A stretch of 19,986 bases of DNA, taken from the NCBI GenBank assembly GCA_023434095.1, contig JAEYTJ010000360.1, positions 1 through 19,986 of the forward strand, written 5' to 3'. Below are positions 14,487 to 19,986 of the stretch, piece by piece. Numbering within the stretch: the stretch's first letter is position 1; every line of letters begins with the position of its first letter. The position numbers and the translations under genes are program-made. The notes beneath the pieces were generated by a model. The model saw only the letters and a program-made list of their open reading frames with translations, had not been told where the DNA came from and searched no databases. The stretch is from Pseudomonadota bacterium (GTDB lineage: Bacteria; Pseudomonadota; Alphaproteobacteria; Rhizobiales; Xanthobacteraceae).

Positions 14487-15592
14487 CGGCGCTGGCGGAA
14501 CACCTCAAGCGGCAGATCGCGCTCACCGGGCCGATCACGGTGGCGGAGTATATGGAGCAGTGCCTGTTCCATCCGACGCTCGGCTACTACACGACGCGCG
14601 AACCCTTCGGCATCTCGGGCGATTTCATCACCGCGCCGGAAATCAGCCAGATGTTCGGCGAACTGCTCGGCCTGTGGGCGGCGGAGACCTGGCTGCGGCT
14701 CGGCTCGCCATCGCCCTTCGTCCTCGCGGAAGTCGGCCCCGGTCGCGGCACGATGATGGCCGACATGCTGCGCGCCACCGCGCGCGTGCCCGGCTTCCAT
14801 GAGGCCGCCCGCGTGGTGCTGGTGGAGGCCTCGCCGCGCTTGCGCGCCCGTCAGGCGGAGACGCTGCGCGGCCATCCCGTCGACTGGGTGGCGCGGATCG
14901 AGGAACTGCCGCCCGGCCCGCTGGTGCTGCTCGCCAACGAATTCGTCGACGCCCTGCCCATCCGCCAGTTCGTCCGCACGCCGGAAGGCCTCGCCGAGCG
15001 CATGGTCGGCCTCGGCCCCACCGGCACCCTCGCCTTCGGGCTGCGCCCGGGCGCCCGGCTCGATGCCCGCGCCGAAGCGCGGCTCGCCGCCGCCCCGCTG
15101 GGCGCGGTACTGGAAATCTGCCCGCTGGGGCTCTCCGTGGCGGCAACGCTCGGTGCCCGCCTCGCCGCCACCGGCGGCGCGGCGCTGCTGGTGGACTATG
15201 GCCATGCCGGCGGTTTCGGCGACACGCTGCAGGCGCTCCACCGGCACGCCTTCGACGATGTGCTGGCGCATCCGGGCGAGGCCGACCTCACCGCCCATGT
15301 CGACTTCGCCGCGCTTGCCCGGGCGGCGACGGGCGCCGGCGCGCGCGTGTTCGGCCCGCTGCCGCAGGGCGCCCTGCTGGAGCGCCTCGGCCTCGACGAC
15401 CGCGCCTTCCGCCTGAAGCGCGCGGCGGGCGAGGCCGACCGCGAGATGATCGAGGCGGCGCGCCTGCGCCTCGCCGGGCCGGACGAAGGGCAGATGGGCA
15501 CCCTCTTCAAGGCGCTCGCGCTGGTGCATCCTGCCCTGGACATGGTGGCCGGCTTCGCCCCCGGCGAGACATTCGAGGACATCGGCGCATGA
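14483..15592 (+). CDS. SAM-dependent methyltransferase, MidA/NDUFAF7 family
   Basis: A 369-residue class I methyltransferase. Seen: N-terminal MEQCLFHPTLGYYTTREPFG and GISGDFITAPEISQMFGE (43-60), the family signature; the SAM-binding AEVGPGRGTMMADML (82-96); LLANEFVDALPIRQF; and VDYGH in the C-terminal half. The mitochondrial orthologue NDUFAF7 dimethylates an arginine of complex I subunit NDUFS2 and is needed for complex I assembly; in bacteria the target is not established, so NuoD methylation is inference. Its ATG overlaps the lgt stop and its stop overlaps the pgeF start (both ATGA), so all three are probably translated as a coupled unit. Confidence 0.92.
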   Translation: MTALAEHLKRQIALTGPITVAEYMEQCLFHPTLGYYTTREPFGISGDFITAPEISQMFGELLGLWAAETWLRLGSPSPFVLAEVGPGRGTMMADMLRATARVPGFHEAARVVLVEASPRLRARQAETLRGHPVDWVARIEELPPGPLVLLANEFVDALPIRQFVRTPEGLAERMVGLGPTGTLAFGLRPGARLDARAEARLAAAPLGAVLEICPLGLSVAATLGARLAATGGAALLVDYGHAGGFGDTLQALHRHAFDDVLAHPGEADLTAHVDFAALARAATGAGARVFGPLPQGALLERLGLDDRAFRLKRAAGEADREMIEAARLRLAGPDEGQMGTLFKALALVHPALDMVAGFAPGETFEDIGA

Positions 15593-16350
15593 AGGTCGAA
15601 TCTCCCGCGCTCCGCGCCCTCCCGGGCATCCGCCACGCCTTCTTCACCCGCGAGGGCGGCGTGTCGGAAGGCATCTATGCCGGGCTCAATGGCGGCACCG
15701 GCTCGCGCGACGACCCCGCCCATGTCGCCGAGAACCGCGCCCGGATGGAAGCGGCGCTGGGCGTAGCGGACGGGCACCTGCTCACTGCCTGGCAGGTCCA
15801 CTCGCCGGACTGCGTCATCGTCGACGGGCCGTGGGACGAGCGACCCAGGGCGGATGCGGTGGCCACCGCCACGTCGGGCATCGCCGCCGCCGTCACCATC
15901 GCCGATTGCGGCCCGGTGCTGTTCGCCGACCCGGTTGCCCGCGTCGTCGGCGCCGCCCATGCCGGCTGGAAGGGCGCGGTCGGCGGCGTGCTCGACGCCA
16001 CAATCGCCCGCATGGAAGAGCTTGGCGCCCGGCGGGAGAACATCGTCGCCGCCATCGGCCCGCTGATCCGCCAGCCGAGCTACGAGGTCGGGCCGGACTT
16101 CGTCGAAACACTCATCCGCCTTGGCCCGAGCAACGACCGCTTCCTCATCCCCTCGGCCCGGCCGGACCATGCGATGTTCGACCTGCCCGGCTACATCGCC
16201 GCCCGGCTCACCGCGCTCGGCGTCGGCAGCATCGACGATCTCGGCCTCGACACCTATGCCGACGAGGCGCGCTTCTTCTCCTATCGCCGCGCCACCCATC
16301 GCGGCGAACCCGATTATGGACGCCTGATCGCCGCCATCACCCTGGTGTGA
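15589..16350 (+). CDS. pgeF: Peptidoglycan editing factor PgeF (laccase-domain, YfiH family)
   Basis: A 253-residue DUF152/Cu-oxidase_4 protein. The three metal-site residues of E. coli YfiH are present at the same numbers: H71 (WQVHSPD), C107 (IADCGPV) and H124 (AAHAGWKG). Also seen: N-terminal HAFFTREGGVSEGIYAGLN and C-terminal TYADEARFFSYRRA. In E. coli, PgeF removes L-Ser-containing errors from peptidoglycan precursors; other members have been described as purine nucleoside phosphorylases or polyphenol oxidases, so the in vivo substrate is open. Length is typical. It is coupled to the methyltransferase by an ATGA overlap and followed by a repeat-bearing gap. Confidence 0.92.
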   Translation: MKVESPALRALPGIRHAFFTREGGVSEGIYAGLNGGTGSRDDPAHVAENRARMEAALGVADGHLLTAWQVHSPDCVIVDGPWDERPRADAVATATSGIAAAVTIADCGPVLFADPVARVVGAAHAGWKGAVGGVLDATIARMEELGARRENIVAAIGPLIRQPSYEVGPDFVETLIRLGPSNDRFLIPSARPDHAMFDLPGYIAARLTALGVGSIDDLGLDTYADEARFFSYRRATHRGEPDYGRLIAAITLV

Positions 16351-16398
16351 GGGCGCCCAATCCCGCACCATGGGGTGAAGCCGCCCCCGGCGCGCCGT

Positions 16399-16438
16399 CA
16401 TCCTGAGGTGCCCGGTCCCGGCCGGGCCTCGAAGGATG
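16399..16438 (+). repeat. Palindromic repeat, CATCCTGAGG family, copy 1
   Basis: Arms CATCCTGAGG (16399-16408) and CCTCGAAGGATG (16427-16438) around a GC-rich core, TGCCCGGTCCCGGCCGGG. Copy 2, 24 bp further on, has identical arms in opposite orientation but an unrelated core. The family is widespread in intergenic DNA of Hyphomicrobiales (from memory). Confidence 0.8.
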
Positions 16439-16461
16439 GTCGTTGGGCACACCAGGAAAAC

Positions 16462-16498
16462 CATCCTTCGAGGCTCGCTTCGCTCGCGCCTCAGGATG
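16462..16498 (-). repeat. Palindromic repeat, CATCCTGAGG family, copy 2 (inverted)
   Basis: Reverse complement of copy 1 in both arms (CATCCTTCGAGG at 16462-16473, CCTCAGGATG at 16489-16498), with the core CTCGCTTCGCTCGCG instead. The two copies face each other as a REP/BIME-like pair between pgeF and the M24-like gene. Confidence 0.8.
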
Positions 16499-16555
16499 GC
16501 GAACGACGACGGAAGAGAGAATTCGCGCACCGATCGCCAGACGCGAGGCACTGCC

Positions 16556-17707
16556 ATGACCCTGCATTTCACCGACCCGGAATTCGAGCGTCGCCGCCAG
16601 CGCCTGCTCACCGTTCTGGCGGAACAGCGGCTCGACGGGCTGCTGATGTTCCAGCAGGAGTCCATGTACTGGCTCACCGGCTACGACACGTTCGGCTTCT
16701 GCTTCTTCCAGGCGCTGTGGCTTGGCGCCGACGGGCGGCTGGCGCTCCTCACCCGTTCGGCCGATCTGCGGCAGGCGCAGCACACCTCGCTGATCGCCGA
16801 CATCCGCGTCTGGACCGACCGCGCCGACGCCACCCCGCAGCAGCAGCTATGTGCCATGGTGACGGAGCTGGGCGGCGCGGGCGGGCGCATCGGCGTGGAA
16901 TATGAGAGCTACGGCCTCACCGCCGCCAACGGCAAGAAGCTGGACGCCGCCTTCGAGGGCGTCGCCACGCTCATCGACGCCTCCCGGCTGGTCGACCGCC
17001 TGCGGGCGGTGAAGTCGGCGGCCGAGATTCTCTATGTCCGGCAGGCCGGCAAGCTGGCGCTGGCCGCGCGCGAGGCGGCGCTCGCCACCATCGCGCCCGG
17101 TATCGACGAGGGCGAGGTGCTCGCGGCCATGCAGGGCGCCATCTTCAGGGGCGGCGGCGACTACCCCGCCAACGAGTTCATCATCGGCTCCGGCGCCGAC
17201 GCCCTGCTCTGCCGCTACAAGAGCGGGCGGCGGGTGCTGAGCGAGGAAGACCAGCTCACGCTCGAATGGGCCGGCGCCTTTCGCCACTACCACGCGGCGA
17301 TGATGGAGACCGTCATCGTTGGGCCGCCGCGCGACCGGCATCTGGAGCTGTTCGCGGCGGCGAAGCAGGCGCTGGAAGCCTGCGCCCATGCCATGGTCCC
17401 CGGCAGGACCGCCGGCGAGGTGTTCGCCGCCCATGCCCATGTGATGGACGGCCACGGGCTGGAAAAGCACCGCCTCGCCGCCTGCGGCTATTCGCTCGGC
17501 GCCAAGTTCACACCTTCCTGGATGGACCCGCCGATGTTCTACGAGGGCAATCCCTGGGTGCTGGAGGCCGGCATGGTGCTGTTCGCCCACATGATTCTGA
17601 TGGACAGCGACACCGGCACCGCCATGTGCCTCGGGCGCACCTATCTCGTCGGTGTTAACGCTAACGAGGGCTTAACGCCCGCCCCTCTGGACCTGATCGT
17701 TAATTAG
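16556..17707 (+). CDS. M24-family pita-bread protein lacking metal ligands (creatinase/prolidase-like)
   Basis: A 383-residue protein with the creatinase-type N-terminal domain (ERRRQRLLTVLAEQRLDGLLMF ... YWLTGYDTFGF) and an M24 C-terminal domain. Aligned by eye on E. coli aminopeptidase P, all five metal ligands are changed: D260 to E237, D271 to A248, H354 to Y312, E383 to H345 and E406 to G360. It is therefore unlikely to be a metallopeptidase in the usual sense. Creatinase uses the same fold without metal, so a metal-free hydrolase or a binding protein is possible; the substrate is unknown. The ATG has GAGG 7 nt upstream. The pgeF gene is separated by 205 bp carrying two repeats, so this gene may have its own promoter. 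No frameshift or stop suggests decay. Confidence 0.8.
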   Translation: MTLHFTDPEFERRRQRLLTVLAEQRLDGLLMFQQESMYWLTGYDTFGFCFFQALWLGADGRLALLTRSADLRQAQHTSLIADIRVWTDRADATPQQQLCAMVTELGGAGGRIGVEYESYGLTAANGKKLDAAFEGVATLIDASRLVDRLRAVKSAAEILYVRQAGKLALAAREAALATIAPGIDEGEVLAAMQGAIFRGGGDYPANEFIIGSGADALLCRYKSGRRVLSEEDQLTLEWAGAFRHYHAAMMETVIVGPPRDRHLELFAAAKQALEACAHAMVPGRTAGEVFAAHAHVMDGHGLEKHRLAACGYSLGAKFTPSWMDPPMFYEGNPWVLEAGMVLFAHMILMDSDTGTAMCLGRTYLVGVNANEGLTPAPLDLIVN

Positions 17708-17739
17708 TTTTAACCCTTTCCCGTCCGCTGGCGACGTTC

Positions 17740-17781
17740 GCGAGCCTGCTTCGGCAGGGATACGCGGCGCGACCGGCTCGC
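17740..17781 (+). promoter_or_regulatory. Alternative hairpins in the leader of the lipoprotein gene
   Basis: Two mutually exclusive stems share 17745-17746. One is CCTGC-TTCG-GCAGG (17745-17758), with a very stable UUCG tetraloop. The other is GCGAGCC (17740-17746) with GGCTCGC (17775-17781), whose 3' arm abuts the AGGGAA ribosome-binding sequence of the lipoprotein gene (17782-17787). Switching is conjecture. Confidence 0.35.
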
Positions 17782-17793
17782 AGGGAACGGTTT

Positions 17794-18468
17794 ATGCGCG
17801 CTCGCCTTCGCCCTCTGGGCCGACGCCTCACGACGACCGCGGTTCTGTTTGCCGCCCTCGCCCTCGGCGCGTGCCAGACCAATGGTGGCGGCAACAAGCC
17901 GGTGGCGGCGACTTCCATCTCCTCCGGCAGCAAGACCATCGCCTTCGAATCCATCGACGGCCCGCCGGAGCCGGTGTTCAACCGTCTGGTCGCCGACATC
18001 TCCGATCAGGCGAAGGCCAGGCAGATCCCCATCGTGTCGCGCGGCGGCCAGGCGGCCTATCGCGTGCGCGGCTATCTCGCCGCCACCGTCGCCAACGGCA
18101 AGGGCGAGGTCGACTGGGTGTGGGACGTGTTCGACGCCGACAGCGACCGCGTGCTGCGCGTCGCCGGGCGCGAGAAGCTCGGCCCGGGCAAGGATGTCTG
18201 GAACAACCTCGACGACGCTACGGTGCAGCGCATCGCCGCCCAGAGCCTCGACGAGATTTCCACCCGCCTCGCCGGCGGCACGCCGTCCGCCGCGACGGAC
18301 GCCCCGGCCGCCGCCCAGCCGGACCCGGCGGACGCACCGCCCGTGGCGCCCGGAGACGGCCCCGTGGTCGCCAGCGCGGCGCCCGACGACATCCCCGCGG
18401 ATGTCGTAACGGAAGCCTCGGCGACGGACGGTTCGGGCCGCGCCCTCACCTTCGCCTCCCATCCCTGA
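17794..18468 (+). CDS. Predicted lipoprotein, function unknown
   Basis: A 224-residue protein with a type II signal peptide: an Arg-rich n-region (MRARLRPLGRR), a hydrophobic stretch, and lipobox LGAC with the acylated Cys at 27. Residues 45-165 form a compact domain (AFESIDGPPEPVFNRLVADISDQ ... YRVRGYLAATV ... VDWVWDVFDADSDRVLRVAGRE). I recognise it as a conserved alphaproteobacterial lipoprotein often near prs, but no activity is known to me. The last ~55 residues are Ala/Pro/Asp-rich and probably a disordered linker. The absence of Asp at +2 (the residue after Cys is Gln) suggests outer-membrane sorting. AGGGAA lies 6 nt before the ATG. prs follows after 149 bp. It is a likely substrate of Lgt encoded upstream. 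Confidence 0.85.
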   Translation: MRARLRPLGRRLTTTAVLFAALALGACQTNGGGNKPVAATSISSGSKTIAFESIDGPPEPVFNRLVADISDQAKARQIPIVSRGGQAAYRVRGYLAATVANGKGEVDWVWDVFDADSDRVLRVAGREKLGPGKDVWNNLDDATVQRIAAQSLDEISTRLAGGTPSAATDAPAAAQPDPADAPPVAPGDGPVVASAAPDDIPADVVTEASATDGSGRALTFASHP

Positions 18469-18516
18469 CCCGCGCGCGGCACCTATGCGGCAACGCATGG
18501 GACAAGCGCGCGCGGG
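18469..18516 (+). other. Two-tier stem-loop between the lipoprotein gene and prs
   Basis: Starts at the base after the lipoprotein stop. The outer stem CCCGCGCGC (18469-18477) pairs perfectly with GCGCGCGGG (18508-18516). The inner 8-bp stem (18482-18489 with 18494-18501, one G-U pair) is closed by a GCAA loop, a GNRA tetraloop. No T-run follows, so it is not a standard terminator; it could be a 3'-end stabiliser, a weak terminator, or the start of a structured prs leader. Confidence 0.5.
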
Positions 18517-18569
18517 GAGCTTCTGGAACCTTTACAGGCCGGGCCGGCCCGCCTATCAGGTCTGCGCGA

Positions 18570-18586
18570 CGGCCGTAAGACGGCCG
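18570..18586 (+). other. Hairpin in the prs leader
   Basis: CGGCCGT (18570-18576) and ACGGCCG (18580-18586) form a perfect 7-bp stem with a 3-nt loop, about 30 nt before the prs start codon. Together with the larger stem-loop upstream it makes the 149-nt gap highly structured. A GGGAG sequence at about 18604-18608 remains free as the prs ribosome-binding site. Confidence 0.4.
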
Positions 18587-18617
18587 GCGGAAGGGTGACG
18601 GCTGGGAGCGCGCCGGA

Positions 18618-19571
18618 ATGTCTGACAATAACGGTTCGATCAAACTCGTCGCCGGCAACGCAAACCGTCCGCTGGCAGAGGCGATCGGGGCGTATCTGGG
18701 CACGTCGATGACCAAGGCCGTGGTCCGCCGCTTCGCGGACATGGAAATCTTCGTCGAAATCCAGGAGAACGTGCGCGGCAAGGACGTGTTCGTCCTTCAG
18801 TCCACCTCCTTCCCGACCAATGACCACCTGATGGAGCTGCTCATCATCACCGATGCGCTGCGCCGCTCCTCCGCCCGCCGCATCACCGCTGTGCTGCCCT
18901 ATTTCGGCTATGCCCGCCAGGATCGCCGCTCCTCCGGCCGCACGCCCATCTCCGCCAAGCTGGTCGCCAACCTGATCACCCATGCGGGCGCCGACCGCGT
19001 GCTCACCGTCGATCTGCATGCCGGCCAGATTCAGGGCTTCTTCGACATTCCGACGGACAACCTGTTTTCCGCCCCCGTGATGGTGGCGGACATCAAGTCC
19101 CGCTTCGAACTGTCCGACATCACCGTGGTCTCGCCCGACGTCGGCGGCGTGGTCCGCGCCCGCGCGCTCGCCAAGCGCATCGACGCCCAGCTCGCCATCG
19201 TCGACAAGCGCCGCGAGCGCCCCGGCGAGAGCGAGGTGATGAACGTCATCGGCGATGTCGAAGGCAAGCGCTGCATCCTCGTCGACGACATCATCGATTC
19301 CGGCGGCACGCTGGTGAACGCGGCGGACGCCCTGCTGGCGCGCGGCGCCACCGAGGTCTACGCCTACATCACCCATGGCGTGCTCTCCGGCGGCGCGGTC
19401 TCGCGCGTCACCGCCTCCAACCTCAAGGAGCTCGTGATCACCGATTCGATCCAGCCGACCGAGGCGGTGCGGGTCGCGCGCAACATCCGCGTCATCTCCA
19501 TCGCCAGCCTGCTGGCGGAGGCCATCGGCCGCACGGCGCATGAGGAAAGCGTCTCCAGCCTGTTCGACTGA
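18618..19571 (+). CDS. prs: Ribose-phosphate pyrophosphokinase (PRPP synthetase)
   Basis: Cytosolic enzyme that makes PRPP from ribose 5-phosphate and ATP, feeding purine, pyrimidine, histidine, tryptophan and NAD synthesis. The 317 residues match class I enzymes. Seen: FADMEIFVEIQENVRGKDVF (39-58), the ATP-site YFGYARQDRR (95-104), DLHAGQIQGFFD (132-143) with the metal-binding His134, the flexible-loop DKRR (196-199), and the PRPP-binding signature CILVDDIIDSGGTL (219-232). The ATG has GGGAG about 9 nt upstream. The leader from the lipoprotein gene carries two stem-loops. An AT-rich stretch follows the stop (about 19590-19618). Confidence 0.97.
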   Translation: MSDNNGSIKLVAGNANRPLAEAIGAYLGTSMTKAVVRRFADMEIFVEIQENVRGKDVFVLQSTSFPTNDHLMELLIITDALRRSSARRITAVLPYFGYARQDRRSSGRTPISAKLVANLITHAGADRVLTVDLHAGQIQGFFDIPTDNLFSAPVMVADIKSRFELSDITVVSPDVGGVVRARALAKRIDAQLAIVDKRRERPGESEVMNVIGDVEGKRCILVDDIIDSGGTLVNAADALLARGATEVYAYITHGVLSGGAVSRVTASNLKELVITDSIQPTEAVRVARNIRVISIASLLAEAIGRTAHEESVSSLFD

Positions 19572-19707
19572 TCCTTTCGGCGGACGGCAATAAATTACCT
19601 AAATCATTGAAAAATAAGGCGCCGGCGCAAAATGCTGCGCTGCGCCATCTTCATTCCACAGTTCGGCCCCAACCTGTCCGCTCGCTGAAATCGACCCGGA
19701 CTGCATC

Positions 19708-19986
19708 ATGCCGCGTAACCCTTTGCCGCGTCTCTCCTTGCCGCGCCCCTTCGGGAACCGCCTTGCGGCCCGCGCCCGGCGACCGGCGCTGGCGGCGGGC
19801 GTCACGCTCGCCCTCGCCCTGCCGGCCAGCGCCCAATCCCTCGGCACGGTGACCAAGCCGGGCCTGCCGGACCCCTGGTTCGGCGTCATCATGATATCGC
19901 CCTATGACGAGGCGGCGGCCGAAGGCTCGGCCTATGACGCGGCCCAGCGCGCGGCCGACGCGGCAACGGCGGACGTCGCCCCTCCC
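19708..19986 (+). CDS. Exported protein, N-terminal fragment cut by the window edge
   Basis: An open frame of 93 codons running off the right end. It begins with a long basic n-region (MPRNPLPRLSLPRPFGNRLAA and more Arg), then a hydrophobic core (LAAGVTLALALP) and a signal peptidase I site, ASA-Q, near residue 44. The mature part begins SLGTVTKPGLPDPWFGVIMISPYDEAAAEG and turns Ala-rich. The coding bias is like its neighbours and the signal peptide makes it convincing, although the Shine-Dalgarno is weak (CCGGA 7 nt upstream). I do not recognise the family. It lies 136 bp after prs on the same strand and may have its own promoter in the AT-rich spacer. Confidence 0.65.
   Translation, partial: MPRNPLPRLSLPRPFGNRLAARARRPALAAGVTLALALPASAQSLGTVTKPGLPDPWFGVIMISPYDEAAAEGSAYDAAQRAADAATADVAPP

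Noticed and set aside
15196..16677. A 493-residue minus-strand frame spanning the methyltransferase, pgeF and the repeat region
   Set aside because: It overlaps three supported genes or gaps, changes composition halfway and contains the translated palindromic repeat; no fold is recognisable.
16556..17707. Calling this gene an active Xaa-Pro aminopeptidase
   Set aside because: The fold fits but every metal ligand is substituted, so peptidase activity is not supported.

Overview
The window is GC-rich (by eye around 70%), densely coded chromosomal DNA from an alphaproteobacterium. Protein signatures and gene order (uvrC-pgsA-moaD-moaE; petPR-like regulators beside ilvE; lgt-methyltransferase-pgeF ... 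prs) fit the Hyphomicrobiales (Rhizobiales), perhaps the Xanthobacteraceae. The genus is inference. Nineteen complete protein genes and one truncated gene at the right edge are supported. No tRNA, rRNA, CRISPR array, transposase, integrase or phage gene is visible, so this is core genome rather than an accessory island.

Left part (231-5767): a pteridine-reductase-like short-chain dehydrogenase converges on an EamA/DMT transporter. The transporter is divergent from uvrC, which is followed by pgsA-moaD-moaE; moaD overlaps pgsA by 4 bp. This links excision repair, phosphatidylglycerol synthesis and molybdopterin synthase on one strand. uvrC carries an in-frame, translated palindromic insertion.

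Centre (5768-10029): the 381 bp gap between the convergent moaE and ilvE holds three palindromic repeat units, two of them 69/73 identical exactly 200 bp apart, then the ilvE terminator. Divergent from ilvE is a three-gene regulatory operon: a MarR regulator, an OmpR-type response regulator and a membrane histidine kinase. The last two overlap as TTGA.

Minus-strand block (10039-13434): in transcription order ubiK, ybjN-like gene, proC, tetR-type regulator, csaA. These cover ubiquinone assembly, an unknown role, proline synthesis, regulation and an export-related chaperone.

Right part (13641-19986): lgt, a MidA/NDUFAF7-type methyltransferase and pgeF are translationally coupled through ATGA overlaps. 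After a pair of inverted palindromic repeats comes an M24 'pita-bread' protein that has lost all five metal ligands, then a lipoprotein (a likely Lgt client), then prs, with structured leaders before the last two. The window ends inside an exported protein of unknown function.

I found no wholly new multi-gene system. The observations most worth following are the metal-less M24 homologue, the repeat-derived insertion in UvrC, the palindromic repeat families, the altered H-box of the kinase, and the stem-loops around the lipoprotein-prs pair.
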